NCBI GenBank assembly: GCA_017959625.1
Contig: JAGDAG010000252.1
Coordinates: forward strand, 1 to 10,266
From: Abditibacteriota bacterium
GTDB lineage: Bacteria > Armatimonadota > UBA5829
Length of the DNA stretch: 10,266 nt
Reading direction: 5' to 3'
Shown: one piece after another, positions 1-7,179 of the stretch
Numbering within the stretch: the first letter of the stretch is position 1
Layout: each line of letters starts with the position of its first letter
Program-made: the position numbers and the translations under genes
The notes under the pieces: generated by a model
The model's input: the letters and a program-made list of their open reading frames with translations, nothing else
Database searches by the model: none
Told to the model about the DNA's origin: nothing

Positions 1-2033
1 CATTTTTCCCTGTTGGCCAGATTGGGAACGTAGGTCACCCTGAGGTTGGTGCAGCCGTGAGGGACCATGGTCACCATACGGGGCGCCTCTTCCACCGTAC
101 GGAAGCTCCACTCTTCGTAGTTGCGGAACTGCCAGCAGCCCCGCCCCCCGGCGGCGTCGGTGCGGTACATGGGCACCTCCAGCACCACCGGCGGGTTCTC
201 CCATACGTAGCCCTCCGCGGGCTTTTCCACCACCTTTATATCCTTTGCCTTGGTTTTCGCGTCCAGAGCGTAGGCCCAGGGAGACCATTCTCCCGGGTTG
301 GCAAAGTCGGGCCGGGCCTCGAACCAGGGCCAGGTGTCGGTCTCCGGCGTTATCTTCAGGCCGTTATAGGTGTTCCAGGCGGCGGGCACGTCGATGGCGT
401 AAACTATGGGGCCTCTTTCCACGCAAAGGGGATATCTGCGGGCGGTGTAGCTGTCGTCCACGCGGCTGATCTTCACCTTCATGGGAAAGGTGAAAACCAG
501 TTCGTCCCCCGCCTTCAGAGGAGCGGCCACGGAAGCGTAGCCCGACGCCCCTTTCTGCAGCTTCTGCTTTTTGCCGTTCAGGGCTGCCGAGGGCGAAGAG
601 CACCATTCGGGCACGCGGAAATAAAGGATATCGGCGTTTCCGCCGGTGATCTTAAGGGTGACCGTGTCCCTGAAGGGATAAAGGGTATCCATCTCAAAAG
701 AGAGCGTTCCGCTTTTCACCTCTGCGGGGCCGTAGCAGGTGAGATACAGCCTGCCCTCTTTATCCTCATAAACCATGTCCCTCACGAATTCCGGCACCGC
801 GCCTACGGCCTTGGTGTTGCAGCAGGCCACGTAGAAAACGGGGGCGAAGGCGCCCTTGTCCGGCACGTCGCCGTATTTGGAGGAATCCCTGGTGGCGTAA
901 AGCTGGTTGGGAGCCACGTTGTACTGCACTCCCTTTTCATCCTTCCGCCTTGCGCCCTGTATGCCGTTGAAGAGGCAGCGCTCTATATGGTCGGCCCAGG
1001 AGGCGTCGCCGGTGGCCTCGATGAGCCACGAATAGGAATGGTTGTAGGTCATCAGGTTGCAGTATTCGCTCTCCAGCACGCTTCCCACGGGGCTCAGCAG
1101 CTCACAGGAGGCGGAGGGGGCGCCGGTTTTCTGCACCTGCTTTTTGAGGGCCTTTTCAAAGCCGTTGACGGAGGCCTTTCTGTATTCCTCGTTGCCGTTG
1201 ACGCAATAGATTATGGCGGGATGCTTGGTATCCTCTCCGTAGGCCACCGAATGCATGGAGCCGAAAATGAACTCGTCGGAAAGCATCTGCGAAACGCGGT
1301 TCCGCTGGCCGGAGTTTTCGTTGAGCCAGGCCTGCCAGTCTTCTGCAAGCTTCAGGAGCCTGGCGTCGCCGGTATATGCGTAAACCACGCACAGAGACTC
1401 TATTATGGTAGGACCGGCGTAATCGGTCTTCACGTCCTTGAAATTGTCGCAGAACCACAAAAGACCTTTATGGACTGCCTCCAGCACGTCCTTCCGCTCC
1501 GTGGCCTCATAATAGGAAAGCAGGGCCCTGTAGCACCAGTTGGCGCTCCAGGGGTTGTAATCCACCAGGCGGTTGGTATCCTTCCCGTAGCCCCCCAGAT
1601 AGCCCTCCGGCTCCTGGTTTGCAAGCACTTTGTTTACCCAGGCCTCCGCCTTTGCCTTGAGCTCCGGGTCGTCAAGGGTGAAGGCCAGCTCCACCAGCCC
1701 CATCCAGTAGGTGCCGGATATCTCGGCGGACCAACCCGAAGCAAAGGTGGGGTCGTCGGGAGAAGCGTGGTGGGGCAGCTGATAGAACCTGCCGTGGTCC
1801 ACAAAGGGCCGGGCTATCATATCGGGCTCCAGCTCGTCCAGGTGTCCCCCCATCCCTTCCTTGCTTCTTTCCAGCTGTTCCTTTATCCACCCTTTTGCGG
1901 TGAGGCTTCCCAGGGGAAGCTTGGAAAGGGAGTTATACGTCTTTGCCTGCGAGTACTTATGTGAAATATTCATACAAAATGCAGGCAGGCATAAAAGCGA
2001 CAGCAGCGCGGCCAAAAAAAGCATTTTAAACAT
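1..2033 (-). CDS. Secreted GH127/DUF1680-family glycosidase (beta-L-arabinofuranosidase-like), 3' end beyond window
   Basis: The frame stays open for 677 codons from an ATG at 2033 to the left edge without a stop, so the C-terminus is missing. The start follows an AAGGAG ribosome site about 5 nt upstream. Residues 1-20 form a signal peptide (Met-Phe-Lys then a Leu/Ala-rich core ending Leu-Pro-Ala-Phe-Cys), so export is predicted. The body is an (alpha/alpha)6-type glycosidase followed by beta domains. The zinc/nucleophile set known for GH127 HypBA1 (Glu-x-Cys plus Cys-Cys) is visible as E323-Y-C325 and C404-C405, followed by Asn. The segment after C325, ending in W-A-D-H-I-E-R and L-F-N, is typical of DUF1680. 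The last visible residues (VTMVPHGCTNLRVTYVP) resemble the usual family C-terminus, so probably only a short piece is lost. Known GH127 enzymes release beta-L-arabinofuranose through a Cys nucleophile. Related families such as GH146 share this motif, so the exact substrate is inferred. Confidence 0.88.
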   Translation of the reverse strand, partial: MFKMLFLAALLSLLCLPAFCMNISHKYSQAKTYNSLSKLPLGSLTAKGWIKEQLERSKEGMGGHLDELEPDMIARPFVDHGRFYQLPHHASPDDPTFASGWSAEISGTYWMGLVELAFTLDDPELKAKAEAWVNKVLANQEPEGYLGGYGKDTNRLVDYNPWSANWCYRALLSYYEATERKDVLEAVHKGLLWFCDNFKDVKTDYAGPTIIESLCVVYAYTGDARLLKLAEDWQAWLNENSGQRNRVSQMLSDEFIFGSMHSVAYGEDTKHPAIIYCVNGNEEYRKASVNGFEKALKKQVQKTGAPSASCELLSPVGSVLESEYCNLMTYNHSYSWLIEATGDASWADHIERCLFNGIQGARRKDEKGVQYNVAPNQLYATRDSSKYGDVPDKGAFAPVFYVACCNTKAVGAVPEFVRDMVYEDKEGRLYLTCYGPAEVKSGTLSFEMDTLYPFRDTVTLKITGGNADILYFRVPEWCSSPSAALNGKKQKLQKGASGYASVAAPLKAGDELVFTFPMKVKISRVDDSYTARRYPLCVERGPIVYAIDVPAAWNTYNGLKITPETDTWPWFEARPDFANPGEWSPWAYALDAKTKAKDIKVVEKPAEGYVWENPPVVLEVPMYRTDAAGGRGCWQFRNYEEWSFRTVEEAPRMVTMVPHGCTNLRVTYVPNLANREK

Positions 2034-2051
2034 TGCATCTCCTTGAGCTAA

Positions 2052-2064
2052 AAACGTTATTCTA
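2052..2064 (-). promoter_or_regulatory. Possible promoter -10 for the GH127-like gene
   Basis: Minus-strand TAGAAT (2059-2064, 5 of 6 matches to TATAAT) lies about 25 nt upstream of the ATG at 2033, just after the chorismate mutase terminator. A second -10-like TAAAAT lies slightly upstream. No convincing -35 hexamer is seen for either. The position between a terminator and a well-spaced ribosome site makes a separate transcript plausible. Confidence 0.35.
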
Positions 2065-2079
2065 TTCATATTTTAACAG

Positions 2080-2111
2080 AAAAACGCCTGTCTCTGCAAT
2101 CGGGACAGGCG
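2080..2111 (-). terminator. Rho-independent terminator after the chorismate mutase gene
   Basis: An 8-bp perfect inverted repeat (CGCCTGTC at 2085-2092 and GACAGGCG at 2104-2111) encloses an 11-nt loop. On the minus strand it is followed directly by five T residues and a further T-rich stretch. It starts about 30 nt beyond the chorismate mutase stop codon, and on its far side are the promoter-like signals of the next gene. Confidence 0.65.
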
Positions 2112-2141
2112 GTAAATCATGCCGAAAGAAGGCGCCGGAGG

Positions 2142-2414
2142 TCATTTCTCCGGGCCGTTCTCCTGTATATTTTTGCTTTCGGTAAATATCTGCTGAAAGA
2201 TACGGGCAAGATATCTGGAGTATCCCGGCCGGCGGTTCCTGTAGATATCCTTCAGTATCTCCAGTTCTCTCACGGGAGCGCTTATAGTAAGGCCGTGTTC
2301 CTTTTTATACGCGCCGATCTCCCTCACCACGTCTATTCTTTGTTCAAGAAGATCAAGGATCCGGGCGTCGATAGCGTCTATCTCTTCTCTCAGCCCGTTA
2401 AGGTCTTTTTCCAT
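2142..2414 (-). CDS. Monofunctional chorismate mutase, AroQ class (90 aa)
   Basis: This small all-helical protein should convert chorismate to prephenate, the first step toward Phe and Tyr, in the cytoplasm. Compared with the E. coli PheA mutase domain, the expected active-site residues are present: R9 (R11 in E. coli), R26 (R28), K37 (K39), R49-E50 (R51-E52), S80 (S84) and Q84 (Q88). The equivalent of Asp48 is not clear. The length is normal for a free-standing AroQ domain, and no prephenate dehydratase, dehydrogenase or DAHP-synthase domain is fused. I chose the ATG at 2414 because a GGGGAG ribosome site precedes it and the family's first helix starts at residue 5. An in-frame ATG at 2483 would add 23 Pro/Arg-rich residues encoded by a GC-rich hairpin and is unlikely. 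There is no signal peptide, so it is not the secreted AroQ type. It lies 103 nt downstream of the phosphofructokinase gene and may be read from there or from its own promoter. Confidence 0.88.
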   Translation of the reverse strand: MEKDLNGLREEIDAIDARILDLLEQRIDVVREIGAYKKEHGLTISAPVRELEILKDIYRNRRPGYSRYLARIFQQIFTESKNIQENGPEK

Positions 2415-2432
2415 AGCGGCTCCCCAAATATA

Positions 2433-2496
2433 TTTTTTTGCGGGCTCCCGGCCGCGGCGAAACGCCGGGGCGGGGCCTTTCAACTTATTATACGAA
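2433..2496 (-). promoter_or_regulatory. Possible promoter and GC-rich leader of the chorismate mutase gene
   Basis: On the minus strand a perfect TATAAT (within CGTATAATAAG) lies in an AT-rich stretch just after the phosphofructokinase stop. No good -35 box is visible at 16-18 nt. Downstream is a roughly 45-nt GC-rich leader containing a short hairpin, CGGCG-TTT-CGCCG (about 2453-2465), then an A-rich run and the ribosome site. No T-run follows the hairpin, so it is not a standard terminator. A regulatory role is only a possibility. Confidence 0.35.
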
Positions 2497-2517
2497 TTTT
2501 TTACTGTTTTGGTTTCT

Positions 2518-3792
2518 TTAAAGCGTATTCCGAAGCTCGTAGGGCTTCAGCTTTTTTTCGGCAAAAACCGGCCTGAAGCGGGTGAACCTCATAAGGCCGT
2601 TGACCATAGGCACGGAAACGAAGCCGTCGCCCATGAGGGGCCGGGCGTATTCCGCAAAGCCGTCGGTGACGTCGGTTTTGTCGGGAGTTATCCACTCTCT
2701 CGGGAACTCTTTTTCGGAATTTGCCACCAGCTCCAGGGGCACCTTTGTGTAGCTCACCCGGTAGCCGGGCCCTTTTTCCCGGACTATGGACGACATATAG
2801 CCGGTGCCGCAGGAAACGGCCGTTTCCACCGCCCTTATGCCCAGCTCCTCCGCTTCGGCAATATCGGTGACGGAAGCGTTTATTATGCTGTTCCTCTGGT
2901 CGTTGCCCGGCACCTGGCACCGGGCCATGCCCCTTACCGGGAGCCCCTTGTCGTTGAGATAATTGATGACCTCCTGGGCAACGGTGGTCCTCGATGCGGA
3001 AAACTCCACGTGGCCGAAGGCGTCCCGGGCCTTTCCCACGTCGGCAAGATCCATGCCTTCGTTCACTACCACCACCACCCTTCCGTCGCGTTTCAGCCTG
3101 TCGTTCACCTTGTCGGCAAGCTCCGGCAGGGTCACTTTGCTTTCCGCCAGATATATCTGCAGGGCAAACCTGCGTTCCGGGTCTGCAAGCCTTGAGGCGG
3201 CGGCGATAAAGCCCACGCTCCGCCCCATGGCCTGGGCGACTATCACCGGGTCGCAGGTGCAGGAGCCGGCGTTTTCTTCGTTGAGGCACTGTATATAATG
3301 GGCCCAGTATCTTGCGCAGGAGCCGTAGCCCGGCGTATGGTCGATCTGCTCGAAGGTGCCGATGTCGTTGTCTATGGTCTTCGGGATCCCGGCGCACACC
3401 AGTTCCACCCCCTGCTCCGCCGCAAGGCGGCTTATCTTGTTGGCGGTATCCATGGAATCGTTGCCCCCGGTATAAAAGAACCAGCCTATATCGTGGGCCT
3501 TTATAACCTCGATTATCCGCCGGAAATCTTCTTCGTTCTCTTCTTTGAGTTTATAGCGGCAGGTGCCTATGGCCCCGGAAGCGGGGGTGGTGCGCAGCAG
3601 GGCGATCTCTTCGCTGTCCTGGGCGGAGATATCCAGAAGCTCTTCCTTAAGGATGCCCTCCACTCCGTGCAGCGCCCCGTATATCCTGCCGAAGCGCCCG
3701 GGATAAGCCATAACTCCCCTGATGACCCCCAGAAGAGAAGCGTTGATCACCGGAGAAGGCCCTCCGGACTGGGCTGCCAATACGTTTTTCAT
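2518..3792 (-). CDS. PPi-dependent 6-phosphofructokinase (diphosphate--fructose-6-phosphate 1-phosphotransferase), 424 aa
   Basis: This cytoplasmic enzyme of the PfkA superfamily should interconvert fructose 6-phosphate and fructose 1,6-bisphosphate. Conserved elements in order are the N-terminal glycine loop Q8-S-G-G-P-S-P-V-I-N (residues 8-17), GGND at 109-112, PKTIDND at 137-143 (catalytic Asp141) and MGR at 189-191. In this family ATP enzymes carry Gly at the positions held here by D112 and K138. Asp plus Lys at these two sites is the accepted signature of pyrophosphate use, so I call it PPi-dependent and reversible. The usual first Asp of GGDD is Asn here (N111). The length exceeds the roughly 320 aa of E. 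coli PfkA and fits the PPi and mixed-substrate clades. The ATG at 3792 is preceded by a GAGGTAG ribosome site that overlaps the lptD stop. The 9-nt gap implies co-transcription with the LPS-transport genes. Function is well supported; substrate preference rests on the two signature residues. Confidence 0.9.
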   Translation of the reverse strand: MKNVLAAQSGGPSPVINASLLGVIRGVMAYPGRFGRIYGALHGVEGILKEELLDISAQDSEEIALLRTTPASGAIGTCRYKLKEENEEDFRRIIEVIKAHDIGWFFYTGGNDSMDTANKISRLAAEQGVELVCAGIPKTIDNDIGTFEQIDHTPGYGSCARYWAHYIQCLNEENAGSCTCDPVIVAQAMGRSVGFIAAASRLADPERRFALQIYLAESKVTLPELADKVNDRLKRDGRVVVVVNEGMDLADVGKARDAFGHVEFSASRTTVAQEVINYLNDKGLPVRGMARCQVPGNDQRNSIINASVTDIAEAEELGIRAVETAVSCGTGYMSSIVREKGPGYRVSYTKVPLELVANSEKEFPREWITPDKTDVTDGFAEYARPLMGDGFVSVPMVNGLMRFTRFRPVFAEKKLKPYELRNTL

Positions 3793-3801
3793 ATCACTAC
3801 C

Positions 3802-5961
3802 TCAAAAATACAAATTCCCGACGCCTGTTCCCACGCCGGTCCCGTTGAGTCCCGCCGCAAATTCGTCCGTATCGGGAAAGATATTCAGTTTTACGCAAAG
3901 CATTATGCTGTCATCGGCATAGCTGCCGGTCTGTTTTTTATATACCAGCGACACGTCGTAGCAGTGGCGCGCCGCCGTAAGCTCGCCCACTATATAATCT
4001 ATTTCTTTGTCATAGCCGTCGTAATTGAGATACGCCCTCAGGCGGAGGTCCTTCAGCAGCGCCAGGTCGGCAAGGAGCCTGCCGGAGGTCAGCCTTCCGG
4101 AAACTGCGTTATATCTTGCGCCGATACTCAGGGACGAAGTCTTTCCCGCCATGCTCACCTGGCCGATTATGGTCTTGAAGCGCCCTGCGTCTATATCGTA
4201 GCCGGAGGCGAGGTAAGCCGAAAAGGAGTCTCCGGGGGCGTACCGGACTCTGGCGTTCAGGTCGTGCCAGTTTTTTGTTTTCCCGGTAAAATCATAGCCG
4301 CCGAACACCTCCGCCGACCAGGGCTTCAGGTCGTAGAGCCATCTCAGGTTGACGTAGTTGTACGAGCTGATATAGTCCGACGAAACGGGGGAATACCCGT
4401 GGGGCTCCTGATACCTGTAATCAAGGCGCCACCTGTTGGGGCCCGCCGTCAGGTTGTAATAAATATTTCCCCCCAGGGAATATTTTGCCATATCCGAAGC
4501 GTAATAAAGCTGGCGGTATTTTGCCGACGCGCTTATATAAGAAGACTTGGTGAGGTCCATCCTGTAATCGGGGATCTCCATCTCAAACAGGCTGCGGTCC
4601 ACCCGGGTCCTGTCCGGAAGGGCAAGCCTGGAATACCCCGCCGTCAGCTTCACCCTGAAGCCTTTGTCCTGCCACAGCCCCAGCCTGGAGGTATCGGAGC
4701 TTATCACCAGCTCCGGCTTTTTTTCCGTGCCGGTATAGCCTTCCCCGGCAAGCTCGTCGTAAAGAAGGGCCCCCAGGCTCCAGTCCGCCGTCCTTCCGCT
4801 GCCTTCCAGCGCCATTTTGGTTGTAAGGAGCTTTCTTCTGTAATCGGAATATCTGAAATCCGAATAGGAAAGAGACCCGGAGAACTTTGTTGAGGCAGAC
4901 AGCCTCTGTTTGAGGGAAAGGGTGTAAAGGTCGCTTCTCGTCCGGAAGCCCGTATCGGAAACAAGGCCCGACCAGTCAAAAAGGGCGTCGGTGGCTCCCG
5001 CCCTGTATCCCAGTTTGGCGCCGAAGGAATACCGCTCTACGTCGTCCCTGCCCCTGTAGCTCGTGTTCCTTCCGTCTGCGGAAGCGATAAAATTCAGGGC
5101 GCCGGCCTTCTGGCTGTGCTTGAAATTAAAGGTGCGGAAGTTGCCCTCGCCGAAGGCGTTTATGATATGGTAATACCCGGCCTGCCCTTTGATATTCCCG
5201 GAAACGCTGCCGTAATCCTGTTTTATGCCCAGGCCGATCCCTTTTTTGGACATGACGTCAAAGAGAAGGAGGCCGTACATCCGGTCGTTTTTCGGGTTGT
5301 AGGGATACGCAAATTTGCCGAACCAGCCTTCCGTATCGGAATAACCGCTTCTGGGGACCGCCCTGGGGTCGTTATACCTTTCGTCAAGAGGTATCTCCAC
5401 GTAAGAAAGGGACGCAAGCTTTTTGCCGTGCCAGAAGAATTTTGCGTTTTTCAAAACCAGCTTTTCGGAGGGATAAACGGTGAGTTCGCTGCATTTCAGG
5501 TCGTAATGGGGCTTATCCCGGTCGCAGCCCGTCACGGAGGCCGAACGGGCCTTATACGAGGCTTTTTCCCTGTCCAGTTCTTTTGTCTTTATATAAAGGG
5601 GGCTGTCTATTATTCCCGCGGAAAACGCCGGCTGCAGCGAGAGCGCCTGTTCTTCGGCGCGCAGGCTGCCGGTCTTCAGGTCATAGATCACCTGCTGCCC
5701 TTTGCCGGAGATATCCGGCGACTTTATCTCGGGGCCGTCCCACAGCACCGCTTCGTTGGCGCGGTAATCCACGCGCCCTTTTCCGCCGGTGATCTCCACG
5801 CCGCCGCACACCAGGGAAACGCTGCCTTCAAGATACGCTTCCCGGGGCCTGGCGCCGTCGTATATGATGCTGATATCGTCGGCCTTCAGTTCCGCTTTCT
5901 CCGCCGCCGGCAGGGAGGCGGCCGAGAGCAGAACCAAGGCGAGGAGCAGCAGCCTTTTCAT
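3802..5961 (-). CDS. lptD: LPS-assembly outer-membrane protein, LptD/OstA-like (719 aa)
   Basis: It is predicted to form the outer-membrane beta-barrel that inserts lipopolysaccharide, working with LptE and the Lpt bridge. Residues 1-19 are a signal peptide (Lys-Arg then a Leu/Ala core). Residues about 22-130 resemble the OstA/LptA-like periplasmic beta-jellyroll (LEGSVSLVCGGVEITGGKGRVDY). Residues about 135-195 contain the typical LptD junction (ASVTGC...HYDLKC...KLASLSYVEIPL), and the rest is alternating aromatic/polar beta-strand sequence of the barrel type. Cysteines at 52, 146, 157, 667 and 689 could form disulfides as LptD does in E. coli, but the pairing is unknown. It ends in a Gly-Thr-Gly-Val tail and a terminal Phe. 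The start at 5961 overlaps the permease stop in an ATGA, the usual sign of translational coupling; an ATG at 6156 would overlap that gene by about 200 nt. It is shorter than E. coli LptD (784 aa). Sequence similarity is recognised by motif and layout, not by a search. Confidence 0.85.
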   Translation of the reverse strand: MKRLLLLALVLLSAASLPAAEKAELKADDISIIYDGARPREAYLEGSVSLVCGGVEITGGKGRVDYRANEAVLWDGPEIKSPDISGKGQQVIYDLKTGSLRAEEQALSLQPAFSAGIIDSPLYIKTKELDREKASYKARSASVTGCDRDKPHYDLKCSELTVYPSEKLVLKNAKFFWHGKKLASLSYVEIPLDERYNDPRAVPRSGYSDTEGWFGKFAYPYNPKNDRMYGLLLFDVMSKKGIGLGIKQDYGSVSGNIKGQAGYYHIINAFGEGNFRTFNFKHSQKAGALNFIASADGRNTSYRGRDDVERYSFGAKLGYRAGATDALFDWSGLVSDTGFRTRSDLYTLSLKQRLSASTKFSGSLSYSDFRYSDYRRKLLTTKMALEGSGRTADWSLGALLYDELAGEGYTGTEKKPELVISSDTSRLGLWQDKGFRVKLTAGYSRLALPDRTRVDRSLFEMEIPDYRMDLTKSSYISASAKYRQLYYASDMAKYSLGGNIYYNLTAGPNRWRLDYRYQEPHGYSPVSSDYISSYNYVNLRWLYDLKPWSAEVFGGYDFTGKTKNWHDLNARVRYAPGDSFSAYLASGYDIDAGRFKTIIGQVSMAGKTSSLSIGARYNAVSGRLTSGRLLADLALLKDLRLRAYLNYDGYDKEIDYIVGELTAARHCYDVSLVYKKQTGSYADDSIMLCVKLNIFPDTDEFAAGLNGTGVGTGVGNLYF

Positions 5962-7040
5962 CTGTCCACCCCCGCAACCAGCAGAAGGCCCGCGGCGGAA
6001 AAGCAGATCACTATGCTCCAGCCCGCTATATAGGGGTTTATCCCGCCGGTCTGCCCCAGGACCCGGGCGAACCACATTATGTTCCAGTAAACGAAGAAAA
6101 CGCAGATCCCCAGAACCAGGGAGTTCCCGGCGCTTTTCGGGGATATCCTCAGGCACAGGGGAACGAGGCAGAAAAGAATGGCGACAGAAGACAGGGGAAA
6201 GGCCTGCTTGAAGGCGTATTCCAGCTCCAGGTCTCCGGGCTTTATGCCCGCTTTCTTATATTCCGCCACCTTCCTGCGGAGCTGGAGGCCGCTGTAGGCC
6301 GAGTTTTCCTTCGGCGCGTTTATAATAGAAGAAAAAACGGAAGAATCTATATCCAGGCTGAAGGTCTCAAAGGCTGCGCAGGTCGCGGGGAGCCCTTTTT
6401 TGTCAAAGGTATAGGCGGTCCCGTTCCTCAGGATCCACACCCCCGAGCGTTCTTCGGCGCTGTCGGCGGTGATGAGGGCGGGAAAATCGTTTGTCCAGCT
6501 GAGGGAATAAAGCAGTACCTTCCGGTAAAGGAGCCTGCCGCCGCTTCTTTCTATGTTCCTGACCCTTATGCAGTAATCTCCGGACTTGACGAAAACGTCC
6601 GGCTCTATGGGCAGATCCCCGGGGACGGAGTAAATTTTTTTCAGTATGTTTTCCGCCGCTCTTTCCGACCGGACTATTATGAGTTCCTGAAACATATAGC
6701 CCGCCACGGTGAGCAGGGCGCCGAAACACATGACGGCGGCGAATATCCTTGCCGACGGGACGCCTGCGATCCTGATGGCGGTGAGTTCGTTTTCTCCGGA
6801 AAGGCGCCCCAGCCCCATGCAGGCGCCGAAAATGGCTCCCGCGGGAAGACTCATCAGAATACAGCCGGGAAGCTTGCACAAAAGATAACAGGAAACCGGT
6901 CTCCACTGCGAAAGCCGGCTTACTATAAGATTGAGATTCGAATAAACTATATTGCCGAAAACAAGAATGAGAATCAAAAAGAATCCCAGAAAAAACGGCG
7001 CGAGTGTTTCCTTCAGAAGGTATTTATCCAATAACCGCAT
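5958..7040 (-). CDS. LPS-export permease, LptF/LptG family (YjgP/YjgQ), 360 aa
   Basis: LptF and LptG form the inner-membrane half of the LptB2FG ABC transporter, which extracts LPS from the inner membrane. The protein has the family architecture: transmembrane segments at about 12-34, 50-78 and 98-121, a periplasmic beta-jellyroll at about 125-265, then segments at about 279-298, 306-325 and 337-357. Residues 81-93 (SGENELTAIRIAG) match the conserved cytoplasmic coupling-helix motif that contacts LptB. The length is normal. I cannot say whether it is LptF or LptG; a partner permease and lptB are not in this window and must lie elsewhere. The ATG at 7040 has an AAGGAA ribosome site about 9 nt upstream and follows a good promoter. 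Its stop overlaps the lptD start by 4 nt, so the two are probably translated together. Confidence 0.9.
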   Translation of the reverse strand: MRLLDKYLLKETLAPFFLGFFLILILVFGNIVYSNLNLIVSRLSQWRPVSCYLLCKLPGCILMSLPAGAIFGACMGLGRLSGENELTAIRIAGVPSARIFAAVMCFGALLTVAGYMFQELIIVRSERAAENILKKIYSVPGDLPIEPDVFVKSGDYCIRVRNIERSGGRLLYRKVLLYSLSWTNDFPALITADSAEERSGVWILRNGTAYTFDKKGLPATCAAFETFSLDIDSSVFSSIINAPKENSAYSGLQLRRKVAEYKKAGIKPGDLELEYAFKQAFPLSSVAILFCLVPLCLRISPKSAGNSLVLGICVFFVYWNIMWFARVLGQTGGINPYIAGWSIVICFSAAGLLLVAGVDR

Positions 7041-7065
7041 CGTATCGTTTCCTTACTACATATCT

Positions 7066-7095
7066 ATTATAGCATAACGCAAAGGGGTTTGAAAA
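7066..7095 (-). promoter_or_regulatory. Sigma-70-type promoter for the lpt-phosphofructokinase operon
   Basis: Minus-strand TATAAT is a perfect -10 at 7066-7071. A -35-like TTTTCA (4 of 6 matches to TTGACA) sits at 7090-7095, with an 18-nt spacer. Transcription would start near 7059, about 19 nt before the permease ATG, leaving room only for the ribosome site. Confidence 0.6.
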
Positions 7096-7110
7096 ACGGG
7101 GGCCCGCAGT

Positions 7111-7129
7111 TTTCCGGAAACACGCCGGA
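7111..7129. promoter_or_regulatory. Short palindromes upstream of the lpt promoter (possible operator)
   Basis: TTTCCGGAAA at 7111-7120 is a perfect 10-nt palindrome, and TCCGG-N7-CCGGA (7113-7129) overlaps it. They lie just upstream of the -35 element and outside the terminator hairpin, a position where an activator or repressor could bind. No specific regulator is recognised, and CCGG words are frequent in this GC-rich DNA. Confidence 0.2.
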
Positions 7130-7132
7130 CGG

Positions 7133-7171
7133 AAAAAAAGCCTGTTTGAGGTCAAACAGGCTTTTTTTTTT
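7133..7171 (-). terminator. Strong rho-independent terminator after the multidomain glycosidase gene
   Basis: AAGCCTGTTTGA and TCAAACAGGCTT (7138-7149 and 7152-7163) form a perfect hairpin with only 2 nt at the centre, so the real loop is probably 4 nt or more. A runs on the left and T runs on the right extend the symmetry to 17 bp. On the minus strand the stem is followed by seven T residues. A run of T also follows on the plus strand, so it could stop transcription both ways. It begins 9 nt after the stop codon at 7180. Confidence 0.9.
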
Positions 7172-7179
7172 GCGGCGCG

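Noticed and set aside
57..1964. A 635-codon open frame on the plus strand
   Set aside because: It lies in exact codon register opposite the GH127-like gene. That gene almost never uses TTA, CTA or TCA, so the antisense frame has no stops. Its translation has no recognisable domain and no ribosome site.
2415..2483. Upstream ATG extending the chorismate mutase by 23 residues
   Set aside because: The added residues come from the GC-rich hairpin leader and match no family N-terminus, while the ATG at 2414 has a well-placed ribosome site.
2501..3397. A 298-codon minus-strand frame inside the phosphofructokinase gene
   Set aside because: It is a shifted frame of a gene with clear family motifs; the product is Arg/Gly-rich and unlike any family.
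3298..4893. A 531-codon open frame on the plus strand
   Set aside because: Same artefact: it is in register antisense to both the phosphofructokinase and lptD genes, runs across their junction, and its protein has low-complexity antisense character.
5962..6156. Upstream ATG that would lengthen the LptD-like protein by 65 residues
   Set aside because: It would hide the signal peptide and overlap the permease by about 200 nt; the ATGA-coupled start at 5961 gives a proper signal peptide.
7133..7171. The hairpin at 7133-7171 as a mobile-element end or attachment site
   Set aside because: Position 9 nt after a stop codon, perfect stem and flanking A/T runs fit an intrinsic terminator; there is no transposase, integrase or target duplication nearby.
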